Positions 1-8,612 of a DNA stretch of 8,972 nucleotides are shown here, piece after piece. The notes under the pieces were generated by a model. It searched no databases and was not told the DNA's origin. It saw nothing but the letters and a program-made list of their open reading frames with translations. Source of the DNA: Flavihumibacter sp. (GTDB lineage Bacteria > Bacteroidota > Bacteroidia > Chitinophagales > Chitinophagaceae); contig JALOMU010000036.1 of assembly GCA_025455285.1 (NCBI GenBank), positions 1-8,972 of the forward strand. Direction: 5' to 3'. The position numbers and the translations under genes were made by a program. Within the stretch, counting starts at the first letter, position 1. The number at the start of each line of letters is the position of its first letter.

Positions 1-2165
1 GCGCCAAAACGGGAGGAGCCATCGCGACGAATAGTTGCTGTGAGCAGGTACTTGCGGTCGAAACTATAATTCACACGAGCCAGGTAAGAAAGCAGCGCCC
101 ATTGTTGCTGGTCCGAACTACCTCCATTGATAATACCAGCATTTATGGTTTGAACATTGTCATTCGGAAAATTGGTAGCAGATACAAAATTGCTTTCGAA
201 GTTATCTTTCTGTGCTGTATAACCAAGTAAGGCATCGAACTGGTGACGGTCAATTGATTTTTTATAGGCCAGCGTGTATTCCGATAACCAGTTGATAGAT
301 TGGTTAGTGGTGGAAGTTCCAATAGGAATCTGTGGCGGTGGCGCACCATCCCGTCCCACAATAGAAGGAATAAAGGTTCTGTTTCTTCCTGATGCAAAAT
401 CAGCACCTACTAATACTTTAAATTTCAAATCCTTCATTAGTTCTACTTCTGCAAAACTGGTTCCAAGCAACCGCATGCGATTCCATTTATTCACGCGCTC
501 TTTGGCTGATTTCACCGGATTCTCCACACTACTGAAACCATAACCGAGGTTTAGGGCATGAGTATACGAACCATCGGGATTATAAACCGGCAGATGGGGT
601 GCCATTAATAAAGCAGAGAGTATAACTGCACCACCACTCCAATGTCCTTCCGCCTCTACCACATCACTGGTGGTAAAACTGGGAGTAAGGTTCGCACCTA
701 CTTTAATGCGATCAGAAACCTGTGACTCCACATTCAGTTTAAAACTATAGCGTTTGAAATTGCCATTGATCACAACACCGTCCTGGTCGAGATAACCAGC
801 CGACATATAGTATTTTGTTTTTTCATTACCACCAGAGAAACTCAACTGTACATTTCTGATCGGCGCTTTCTGAAAAATCTCATTTTGCCAGTCGGTGCCC
901 TTTCCCAGGGCAGCAGGGTCAGCTAAAAATGGAGGAAGGCGATACAACACATTATTTCGGACAGTGTTGTCATCTGTAACAGAACCACCCCGGTCTACCC
1001 AGGCATTGTTGCGGGTTTCATTTACATAGTTGGCAAATCCTTCGGCATCCAGCATATCAATTTTCTTTGCTACTTCCTGGAAGCCGGTAAACATATCCAG
1101 GTTCACGCGGGAAGTGCCCGACTTACCCGATTTGGTCGTGATAATGATAACTCCATTTGAACCTCTTGAACCATAAATCGCAGTAGCGGAAGCATCTTTC
1201 AATACCTGCACAGACTCAATATCATTCGGATTAATAGAATTGAGAGGGTTATTGGTCTGGTTGTAATCACTGGTAACAGGGAAACCATCAATTACATAAA
1301 GGGGTTCATTACCGGCAGTCAGAGATCCGGCACCACGAACCCGAACTGTAACACCTCCACCTGGAGTACCCGTAGTTTGTGCAACCTGTACACCGGCAAT
1401 TTGTCCGGCTAAAGCTGCATCCATGGAAGCAACCGGCTGGTCCTTGATTTTTTTGGAAGGCAAAGAAGCTACTGCACCGGTGATATCTTTTCTTTCCTGT
1501 GTACCATAACCTACCACCACAACCGATTTGAGGCTGTTGTCATCTTCTTTTAATACAATGCGGATAGCCTGATTTTGTTTCAACACCACTTCCTGCATCA
1601 GGTAACCGGTATAGGTAATTACCAGCACCGTTCCATCCGGAAGATCCGGAATGGAAAACTCTCCATCCGCATTGGATACCGTAGCATTGTTGGTTCCCTT
1701 TACCCGAATGGTTGCACCCGGCATGGGATTACCACGCTCATCCACCACGCGCCCTTTAATATCAACAGGAGGTAATTCTGGTAATGGATTTTTGATATCC
1801 ATTTGTTTCCGAACCACCACGATGGTTTTATTATCAATGGCATAACTGAAAGGCTGATTTCGGAACAGTTCTTCCAGTGCGGTTTTTAATGGCACATTCC
1901 TCAACCGAATGTTGAGAGGAGTGGCATTTTTTAATTCATTATAGCGGTAAAAGAAAAAATAGCCGGATTGCTCGCCGATTTCGGCAAGTGCTTTTTCCAG
2001 GCTGATATTCTTACCTGTCAGGGTTACATTTTGTGAGAAGCCATTGGCACTAAGTTGCAGGCATCCCAGTAATAATAAAGCAGCAGTCAGTTTCATGTAC
2101 AAAACCGTTTTGAGAGCCGGTTCCCCGATCATCTGTCGGAGCCGGCCGATAACGTTAATTTGCAT
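1..2165 (-). CDS. SusC/RagA-like TonB-dependent outer-membrane receptor with STN domain (3' end outside window)
   Basis: This is an outer-membrane TonB-dependent transporter of the SusC family, expected to import oligosaccharide or a similar ligand with a SusD lipoprotein. About 721 residues are present; family members usually reach about 1000-1150, so the barrel is cut by the left edge. In order I see a long basic N-terminus and a hydrophobic signal segment (about residues 24-44), an STN signalling domain (about 46-120), a carboxypeptidase-regulatory-like beta-sandwich (about 135-207), the VVVVGYGTQ motif (215-223), the plug (about 240-350, with LYVIDGFPV, VLKDASATAIYGSRG and GVIIITTK) and the start of the barrel. 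The STN domain marks it as a receptor that signals through FecR, and fecR and an ECF sigma gene lie directly upstream. The start at 2165 is the first ATG in the open frame; 2132 and 2096 are in-frame alternatives, and the last begins the compact signal peptide MKLTAALLLLG. The family is certain; the substrate is unknown. Confidence 0.95.
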   Translation of the reverse strand, partial: MQINVIGRLRQMIGEPALKTVLYMKLTAALLLLGCLQLSANGFSQNVTLTGKNISLEKALAEIGEQSGYFFFYRYNELKNATPLNIRLRNVPLKTALEELFRNQPFSYAIDNKTIVVVRKQMDIKNPLPELPPVDIKGRVVDERGNPMPGATIRVKGTNNATVSNADGEFSIPDLPDGTVLVITYTGYLMQEVVLKQNQAIRIVLKEDDNSLKSVVVVGYGTQERKDITGAVASLPSKKIKDQPVASMDAALAGQIAGVQVAQTTGTPGGGVTVRVRGAGSLTAGNEPLYVIDGFPVTSDYNQTNNPLNSINPNDIESVQVLKDASATAIYGSRGSNGVIIITTKSGKSGTSRVNLDMFTGFQEVAKKIDMLDAEGFANYVNETRNNAWVDRGGSVTDDNTVRNNVLYRLPPFLADPAALGKGTDWQNEIFQKAPIRNVQLSFSGGNEKTKYYMSAGYLDQDGVVINGNFKRYSFKLNVESQVSDRIKVGANLTPSFTTSDVVEAEGHWSGGAVILSALLMAPHLPVYNPDGSYTHALNLGYGFSSVENPVKSAKERVNKWNRMRLLGTSFAEVELMKDLKFKVLVGADFASGRNRTFIPSIVGRDGAPPPQIPIGTSTTNQSINWLSEYTLAYKKSIDRHQFDALLGYTAQKDNFESNFVSATNFPNDNVQTINAGIINGGSSDQQQWALLSYLARVNYSFDRKYLLTATIRRDGSSRFG

Positions 2166-2229
2166 ACATTTGAGCAGTTTGGTTAAGAAATAGAATCTTT
2201 CGCGAGACTCTTTATCATCTGATCCAAGC

Positions 2230-2276
2230 GACCCGAAAGGGTCAAAACCGGTTGTGTTGGTAGCACTTCCGGTTTT
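2230..2276 (-). promoter_or_regulatory. Two adjacent stem-loops in the susC leader
   Basis: Read on the minus strand, AAAACCGG pairs perfectly with CCGGTTTT across a 17-nt loop (2276-2269 with 2251-2244). It is followed without a gap by GACCC-TTTC-GGGTC (2243-2230), a second perfect hairpin with a 4-nt loop. Both lie in the 132-bp stretch between the fecR stop and the first susC ATG, so they would sit in the transcript just upstream of susC. Neither is followed by a T-run on the minus strand, so they do not look like terminators in that direction. On the plus strand the larger stem is followed by T residues, but no plus-strand gene runs into it. A role as a processing, stability or translation-control element is only inference. 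Confidence 0.4.
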
Positions 2277-2297
2277 TTGTATCAGTTGATTAATTCG

Positions 2298-3452
2298 TTA
2301 TTTACTTCCTACAATTATTTTTCGGTTTTCAATTTTGAATTGTACTTTACTCAGTTCAAGTATCCTTAGCACACCGGAGATATTTTCACTCCGGTTAATC
2401 TTACCTACAAACAGATCTGTTGGTACAGCACCCATAAATTCCACTTCTACATCATACCATCTTTCTAACTGGCGCATGATCGTTTGTATATCGGCCTTAT
2501 TGAATTTGAAATAACCATTCTTCCAGGCAACCGCTTCCTCGGTATCTGCTTCGTTGATATGAATGCTTCCTGCCTGCATGCAAGCTGCCTGCTGACCTGG
2601 TTTAATTACCTGGCTGGATGTTCCGGATTGTACTTTCACCTTTCCTTCCAGCAGGGTAGTCCGGGTTAGCGCCTCATCTTCATAAGCATTCACATTGAAA
2701 TGGGTACCCAGCACTTCCACCGTTTGGTAAGGTGTTTCGACTATAAAAGGCTGCGCTGCATTCGGGGCTACTTCAAAATAAGCTTCGCCTGATAGTTTCA
2801 CCCGGCGTTCCTTTCCCGAAAAACTGGCCGGGAATTGCAGACTGGTAGCAGCATTCAGCCAAACTTTAGTACCATCGGTCAGGGTCAGCCGGTATTGACC
2901 TGCCCTTGGAGTAGAGATGGTATTGTACACAAGTGGAGCGGGGTCATTGGCTGCTTGATTTTCATATACAATCTGACCATCTGCTGTTTTATTAATGATG
3001 GCATTTGCCTGGCGGGATAACTCACCTTTTTGTGCATCATCCAGTAAAACGGATGAGCCATCCGCCAGCACAAGGACTGCGCGGTTAGTTCCTGGTGCGA
3101 CGTCTGTGCTCACAGGAGTTGATTGAACTTCTGCAACCTTTGGTCCCAAAGTACTGTTTTGTATCCACCAGAAAATACCGGATCCCGCGGCCAATACCAG
3201 TCCGGCGGCAATCAGCCAGTTACGAAGGCGCAACTTACGGATTGGCAGTACCTGTTCCTGGTGTGCAATAACATTATCGATAGCATATTTAATCCGACCC
3301 TTTCGTTCATTGAGTTGTTCCTCAGAACTGGTTGGATCCGGCTCCGTTAATTCAAATGCGTCGTAATAGGTATGTAAGAGTTCAATTTCATCCGGACTGG
3401 CATTGCCTTCCCGGTATTTTTTTAACAGCTCACGTAAAAAAGAGTGATCCAT
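2298..3452 (-). CDS. FecR-family transmembrane anti-sigma factor
   Basis: The 384-residue inner-membrane anti-sigma/sigma regulator is expected to hold the neighbouring ECF sigma factor on the cytoplasmic side and to contact the receptor STN domain in the periplasm. Residues 1-75 form a cytoplasmic, acidic, helical N-terminus (FLRELLKKYREGNASPDE). One membrane segment spans about 79-97 (WLIAAGLVLAAGSGIFWWI). A FecR domain follows (about 120-275, with LTDGTKVWLNAATSLQFP, LSGEAYFEVA and VLGTHFNVNAY). The C-terminal DUF4974-type domain (about 313-382) has an STN-like fold in this family. Length and domain order are typical of Bacteroidota. It starts 61 bp after the sigma stop and ends 132 bp before the susC start. 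It ends in the same reading frame that later enters susC. The ATG at 3452 is the natural start, because it keeps the full N-terminal helix region. Confidence 0.95.
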   Translation of the reverse strand: MDHSFLRELLKKYREGNASPDEIELLHTYYDAFELTEPDPTSSEEQLNERKGRIKYAIDNVIAHQEQVLPIRKLRLRNWLIAAGLVLAAGSGIFWWIQNSTLGPKVAEVQSTPVSTDVAPGTNRAVLVLADGSSVLLDDAQKGELSRQANAIINKTADGQIVYENQAANDPAPLVYNTISTPRAGQYRLTLTDGTKVWLNAATSLQFPASFSGKERRVKLSGEAYFEVAPNAAQPFIVETPYQTVEVLGTHFNVNAYEDEALTRTTLLEGKVKVQSGTSSQVIKPGQQAACMQAGSIHINEADTEEAVAWKNGYFKFNKADIQTIMRQLERWYDVEVEFMGAVPTDLFVGKINRSENISGVLRILELSKVQFKIENRKIIVGSK

Positions 3453-3488
3453 ACGTTACAACACTTTCTATATAGACCGGAAACAGGT

Positions 3489-3509
3489 AAAAAATCCCAT
3501 GTGAATGGG
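3489..3509 (-). terminator. Weak intrinsic-terminator-like hairpin between sigma and fecR genes
   Basis: On the minus strand CCCAT-TCAC-ATGGG (3509-3496) forms a perfect 5-bp stem with a 4-nt loop, followed after one base by six T residues (3494-3489). It begins only four bases after the sigma factor stop codon. The stem is short for a full terminator, so partial termination that lowers fecR relative to sigma is the more plausible reading. The function is inferred from the sequence shape only. Confidence 0.4.
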
Positions 3510-3513
3510 CACT

Positions 3514-4086
3514 TTATTTCATAAAGAAAAGTATGGCCCAACATAAGAGCGATTCCTTCAACTGTTGAACTGATTTTCCCAATTGGTTCTGAACCGTCTT
3601 TCTTGATAACTGCAGTTGCTCAGCAATTTCTGCAGTATTCAAGTCCTGTTCGTACCGCATCCGAAAGATTTGTTGCTGCGCCTTAGGAAGACCCGAAACA
3701 ACGTTTTCGTATAAACGCTTTAATTCTTTTTCAATTAGAGCCGCATCTGCAGCTCCTTTCTGGATGGTGATTTCTTCCAGGAGTTTATCTACAGGTAAGA
3801 TCCTGTTTTCCTTTTCCATCCGCTTCAACACATTGTTGCGAACGGAAGTCAATAGGTAAGCTTTCAGGTATTCGATTTGCAATTCCTGCCGCCGAAGCCA
3901 AAGTTGAAGAAAGATGTCCTGGGTAATATCCTCTGCTGCTGATTCATCCCGCAGTCTTTTGAAGGCAGCCTGGTAAACGATCAGCCAATAACGTTCATAG
4001 AGTATATCAAACGCCAGGCTGTTATCGGTTTTCAGGGCATCGAGTAATTCAGCGTCGGTTAGTATGGTCAGATTTTCCAGGGGCAT
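3514..4086 (-). CDS. ECF-type RNA polymerase sigma factor (FecI-like)
   Basis: The protein is an extracytoplasmic-function sigma factor of 190 residues from this start, the normal size for Bacteroidota FecI-like proteins. Region 2 covers about residues 20-90 (LAFDILYERYWLIVYQAAF, AAEDITQDIFLQLW), which binds core polymerase and the -10 element. Region 4 covers about 130-180 (LPKAQQQIFRMRYEQDLNTAE, with the helix-turn-helix IAEQLQLSRKTVQNQLG). The C-terminus ends in a hydrophobic tail (LLCWAILFFMK). It is followed by fecR and susC, which are its presumed regulator and target. I chose ATG at 4086. The frame stays open to a TTG at 4131, but that start would add 15 residues before the usual family start and would place a candidate promoter inside the coding region. 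The family call is certain; the start is probable. Confidence 0.93.
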   Translation of the reverse strand: MPLENLTILTDAELLDALKTDNSLAFDILYERYWLIVYQAAFKRLRDESAAEDITQDIFLQLWLRRQELQIEYLKAYLLTSVRNNVLKRMEKENRILPVDKLLEEITIQKGAADAALIEKELKRLYENVVSGLPKAQQQIFRMRYEQDLNTAEIAEQLQLSRKTVQNQLGKSVQQLKESLLCWAILFFMK

Positions 4087-4100
4087 TCGGTTGTAACATT

Positions 4101-4131
4101 CAAATGTATTGTATTTCCGAACACGTTGCAA
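4101..4131 (-). promoter_or_regulatory. Candidate Bacteroidota-type promoter for the sigma-fecR-susC cassette
   Basis: On the minus strand TACATTTG (4108-4101) matches the Bacteroidota -7 consensus TAnnTTTG exactly, and a TTG (4131-4129) lies 20 bp upstream, within the usual spacing for the -33 element. The pair sits just after the GH88 stop codon and 14 bp before the sigma ATG at 4086, so the transcript would carry a very short leader. The match is direct; promoter activity is inferred. Confidence 0.45.
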
Positions 4132-4134
4132 TGA

Positions 4135-5373
4135 CTATTTATTTCTTGTCAGCCAGCGATGCATGGCTTCCAGAAAATAATAATCTGCATAAATAAGTGG
4201 CACATTGATTTCTCTTCCTGCAGGCAAATTCCCAACACAGTTTTTTAAAACAAAATACGGGTTGGCTTTATCGGTATTCAGATAAGGTTCCTTGCTGAGT
4301 GAAAGCAGGATATCGCTTGCAGCATTTTTATAATATTGCTGTTCTTCACTATTGCAATAATCACTTAATTCCAACAGGGCAGACGCAGCAATAGCAGCAG
4401 CAGAAGCGTCCCTTGGTGTTTGAGGAAATTTAGCAGGATCAAAATTCCAATCGGGCTTGAATCCTTCTTCACCTGCATTGAAATCCCACAAGGGTACCTT
4501 ATCAGCAGGCAGATTCTTATGCTGTAGGAAAAAATTCGCCAGTCCTTTTGCAGTAGTCAAAAAACTGCTGTCTTTGGTAAAGCGATAAACAGTTGTAAAT
4601 CCATAGATACCCCATGCCTGTCCGCGCGCCCAGGTTGATTCATCTGAAAATCCCTGCAGGGTCTGACGATGCAAAACTTCACCTGTTGTTGTATCATAAT
4701 TCACAACATGATAGGAGCCAAAATCTTTACGTATATGATTTTTTTGCGTGGTCTTCGCGTGTTGAACGGCAATGTTGTAAAAACCGGTATCGCGTGTTTC
4801 TTTGGCTGCCCAGAAGAGCAGTTCCAGGTTCATCATATTGTCCATGATTACCGGGAAATTCCACTGGTTCTTTTTATCAATGGAAGGTCTGGCATTCCAG
4901 GATTGAATACTTCCAACAATGGGTGAATAGCGCTTGCAAAGTGATTTCGCCGACTGAATAAGAATAGGTTTATAAGATGTATCTCCGGTAATACGAAGAC
5001 CATTTCCATAACTGGAAAACATCATGAAACCAATATCGTGGTGTTTGGTATTATACTGGTTGGATTCCAGTGAGGCGGTCCATTTGAGGGCTGCATCTTT
5101 CCATTTTGCATCACCGGTGTATTCATACATATACCAGAGGGCACCGGGCCAAAAACCACCTGTCCATTCGTCGATTCCAAAATAGAAGAGCTCACCCGCA
5201 GGGGTAAACGAATGCGGATAACGGGAAAGGTCAGTTGCCTTTACAAGCAGACTGTCGTATCGCTGGGCCGCTACCTTGAAACTGGAATCAATACTATCTT
5301 TCAAGGTTGGCGATGTACATGCGAAAACAAAGCTGAACAGAGCAGCCATCAGAACAAAATGGAAATTTTTCAT
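4135..5373 (-). CDS. GH88-family unsaturated glucuronyl hydrolase, probable lipoprotein
   Basis: The 412-residue enzyme is predicted to remove the 4,5-unsaturated uronic acid from the non-reducing end of oligosaccharides made by polysaccharide lyases. The N-terminus (MKNFHFVLMAALFSFVFAC) is a signal peptide ending in a lipobox-like site at Cys19, although the -2 residue is Phe, which is unusual. The body is an alpha/alpha-barrel sequence with WTGGFWPGALW (70-80), HHDIGF (Asp113) and IMDNMMNLEL (Asp178); these aspartates match in context the two catalytic aspartates of Bacillus unsaturated glucuronyl hydrolase. STWARGQAW (246-254) is typical of GH88 and differs from the GH105 pattern. The gene lies 61 bp after a universal stress protein gene and 48 bp before the sigma gene. 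Whether the true substrate derives from a glycosaminoglycan, a plant glycan or another uronate glycan cannot be read here. The family is confident; the substrate is open. Confidence 0.93.
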   Translation of the reverse strand: MKNFHFVLMAALFSFVFACTSPTLKDSIDSSFKVAAQRYDSLLVKATDLSRYPHSFTPAGELFYFGIDEWTGGFWPGALWYMYEYTGDAKWKDAALKWTASLESNQYNTKHHDIGFMMFSSYGNGLRITGDTSYKPILIQSAKSLCKRYSPIVGSIQSWNARPSIDKKNQWNFPVIMDNMMNLELLFWAAKETRDTGFYNIAVQHAKTTQKNHIRKDFGSYHVVNYDTTTGEVLHRQTLQGFSDESTWARGQAWGIYGFTTVYRFTKDSSFLTTAKGLANFFLQHKNLPADKVPLWDFNAGEEGFKPDWNFDPAKFPQTPRDASAAAIAASALLELSDYCNSEEQQYYKNAASDILLSLSKEPYLNTDKANPYFVLKNCVGNLPAGREINVPLIYADYYFLEAMHRWLTRNK

Positions 5374-5434
5374 ATCACAAGCTTCTCTATTCAGACCGCC
5401 GAAATCGGAAAACTCCCATTCAGTACCAAAAAAA

Positions 5435-6286
5435 TTATTCGCTATCCGGCACCATCAGGAAAGGGTGATTGGTGAGATAGGCCATATGGCGGGTAAAACT
5501 TTCAAAGAGAAATTTCTGCAAAAAGTTCTTTTTCCTCCGAACCAGGGCCAGCAGGTCGTATGGGATCTCATCATCCAGGCGTTCCATCGCGTCCACAATG
5601 GAAGAGGTGCGGATCAATTTAAATTCCATCGGCTGATCAGCAAACTCCTTTTGTAATCGGGCAGCATAGGCATCAAAGCGCTCCTGCTCCAGGCGGGCAT
5701 CATCCGGGGTGATATGGCCATCCATCAAACGGGTAACAGTAACCGAAGCATCAAATAGATTGGCAATTCCGGATAAGAGTGGTAAAGCCAGTTTATCTGC
5801 AGCCTGGTAGTCGGTGGCCAGCACCAGGGTCTTAGGTAATTTCCACTCATATCGTTCCGGGATCATTAGCACGGGCAAATCACTTTTTTCAATTACCCGG
5901 GAGGCGATGGTACCTACCAATGCTTTTTTCAAGCCACTCGCCCCCTGTGTGCCCATGACTATCATATCAATGGCATTGTGTTCGGCAAAGCCCAGGATAT
6001 TATCCACCACAGGAGATCTCCCGAGTACGGTTGAAACAATCAGTCCGGGATAATTTCCCTTGTATTTGTCCGCCAGCCGGTTGAGCTCTTTTACCAGGTC
6101 GGCTTCCATCTGCTGGTTATACGCAGTGAGTTTGGTCATATTATCAATATAACCCGACTCAACAGGGGAATACAAATGATAGAGCACCACCGTACCACCG
6201 GTTCTGGATGCCAGTTCCAGTGCATAGTGGAAGGCCCTTTCAGAGGTGGGGGAAAAATCGGTGGGGACTAATAATCTTTTCAGCAT
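5435..6286 (-). CDS. Tandem-domain universal stress protein (UspA family) with one intact ATP motif
   Basis: This 283-residue cytoplasmic protein has two Usp domains. The first (about 1-144) opens with MLKRLLVPTDFSPTSERAF and contains VMGTQGASGLKKALVGTIA: Gly112-x2-Gly115-x9-Gly125-Thr126, a complete GxxGx9G(S/T) nucleotide-binding motif. The second (about 151-283) starts TLVLATDY and ends HPFLMVPDSE; its motif region (LVRRKKNFLQKFLFESFTRHM) has lost the glycines, so it probably does not bind ATP in the usual way. Two-domain Usp proteins of about 280 residues are common in Bacteroidota and are linked to stress or energy-limited growth, but the exact role here is unknown. It starts 9 bp after a second Usp gene, so the two are almost certainly cotranscribed. 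Confidence 0.92.
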   Translation of the reverse strand: MLKRLLVPTDFSPTSERAFHYALELASRTGGTVVLYHLYSPVESGYIDNMTKLTAYNQQMEADLVKELNRLADKYKGNYPGLIVSTVLGRSPVVDNILGFAEHNAIDMIVMGTQGASGLKKALVGTIASRVIEKSDLPVLMIPERYEWKLPKTLVLATDYQAADKLALPLLSGIANLFDASVTVTRLMDGHITPDDARLEQERFDAYAARLQKEFADQPMEFKLIRTSSIVDAMERLDDEIPYDLLALVRRKKNFLQKFLFESFTRHMAYLTNHPFLMVPDSE

Positions 6287-6295
6287 ACTACTAAT

Positions 6296-7135
6296 TTAAT
6301 GGTGAGCAATAAATACCGGATTGTTTAATTCCTTAATCAGCACATCGGCCATACTGGATTTAAACCATCTCGAAAGGTCAGATCTTCTGTAAGCGCCAAC
6401 AACCAGTAATTCGTTGCCGCTGTTGTTGCGAACATACCCTTTGATCTGCTCCTCTATGGATCCTCTTAGCTGTGTATAAGTAGCGTTGGGGAAAATCCTG
6501 CTTACAAAATCCCGCATCAGCTTATTATTGGGGAGGTGACTGGATTCACCCTCCGGGTGTACGGTTATGATCTGTACTTTGGGAGTTGCTGCCAGGCCTG
6601 GCAGGATATAACGGAAATGCTTAGCTGCGAATACAGAAGATGGTTTTCCATCATACAGAATGAATACCTCATCCACCGGTTGGTAAGCAGGGGGTACTAC
6701 CAAAACGGGACAAAAACTAGACGCCATCAGTTTCTGTAAAAAAACGGATGGGATCTCTTCTTCTACAGTCAGGAAGCTTTCCTGTTTGCAGATAATGAGC
6801 AGATCCGCATAGGTGCTTTCTTCTAGTATCACCCGATCCGCCAATCTTTTATCGCGATGAATAGAAAATGTAATTCCTGCCTTTTCACAGGCAGACTGAA
6901 ACTGGCGCACAGCCTCCTCTCTTTTGGCTTCATCCAGCTTGTCGAGATTTTCCACCGTTTGGTCCACATCACTGGCACCCATGATCACCCGGTACATATC
7001 GAAACTGCGATAGGTTGGTTCCTCCGGAAACAAACCAACCAGTTGCGCCTGTTCCAACTTTGCGAGCCGGATCGCAAAATCAACCGTTCCCATAGAAAGT
7101 TGAAATCCATCCAGTACAAGCAGAAACTTTTTCAT
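6296..7135 (-). CDS. Tandem-domain universal stress protein (UspA family), divergent, without canonical ATP motif
   Basis: This 279-residue two-domain Usp protein is cytoplasmic and is the first gene of the usp pair. Domain 1 (about 1-148) begins MKKFLLVLDGFQLSMGTVDFA and ends FCPVLVVPP, but at the usual GxxGx9G(S/T) position it reads CKQESFLTVEEEIPS. Domain 2 (about 155-279) contains LLVVGAYRRSDLSRWF followed by KSSMADVLIKEL and NNPVFIAHH; here the second glycine is replaced by Arg (GAYR). Neither domain therefore keeps the full nucleotide-binding signature. The fold is recognisable from the strand-end pattern (LLVLDG, VFILYDG) and from the -NNPVFI- end. It may act as a partner of the downstream Usp or bind another ligand; that is inference. 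The ATG at 7135 opens directly on the conserved first beta strand. Confidence 0.88.
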   Translation of the reverse strand: MKKFLLVLDGFQLSMGTVDFAIRLAKLEQAQLVGLFPEEPTYRSFDMYRVIMGASDVDQTVENLDKLDEAKREEAVRQFQSACEKAGITFSIHRDKRLADRVILEESTYADLLIICKQESFLTVEEEIPSVFLQKLMASSFCPVLVVPPAYQPVDEVFILYDGKPSSVFAAKHFRYILPGLAATPKVQIITVHPEGESSHLPNNKLMRDFVSRIFPNATYTQLRGSIEEQIKGYVRNNSGNELLVVGAYRRSDLSRWFKSSMADVLIKELNNPVFIAHH

Positions 7136-8533
<1,398 letters not shown>

Positions 8534-8555
8534 TCTACTTTAGCGAATAACTTAC

Positions 8556-8583
8556 AACACCACAGCAATGTGGTGTTTTTTTT
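8556..8583 (+). terminator. Rho-independent terminator of metY
   Basis: AACACCACA pairs perfectly with TGTGGTGTT (9 bp) across a GCAA tetraloop, a stable GNRA loop. The T-run begins within the stem end and continues to 8583. It begins 22 bp after the metY stop codon and separates metY from the following glycoside hydrolase gene. Confidence 0.92.
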
Positions 8584-8612
8584 GGAACTTACTGTTCACC
8601 AAACAACGATGC

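Noticed and set aside
143..406. Minus-strand open frame of 87 codons inside the receptor gene
   Set aside because: It overlaps the SusC reading frame in another phase; the SusC frame is continuous and full of family motifs.
2060..2096. Lipobox-like LLGC in the SusC signal peptide
   Set aside because: SusC-type receptors are integral barrels; the hydrophobic segment continues to a normal signal-peptidase site near NGFSQ, so lipidation is unlikely.
5276..5656. Plus-strand open frame of 126 codons across the GH88/usp junction
   Set aside because: It lies antisense to the GH88 N-terminus and the Usp C-terminus, shows no recognisable domain and has no start context.
8609..8611. Earlier ATG as start of the GH5 gene
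   Set aside because: It is out of frame with the GH5 coding sequence and reaches a stop codon after 22 codons.
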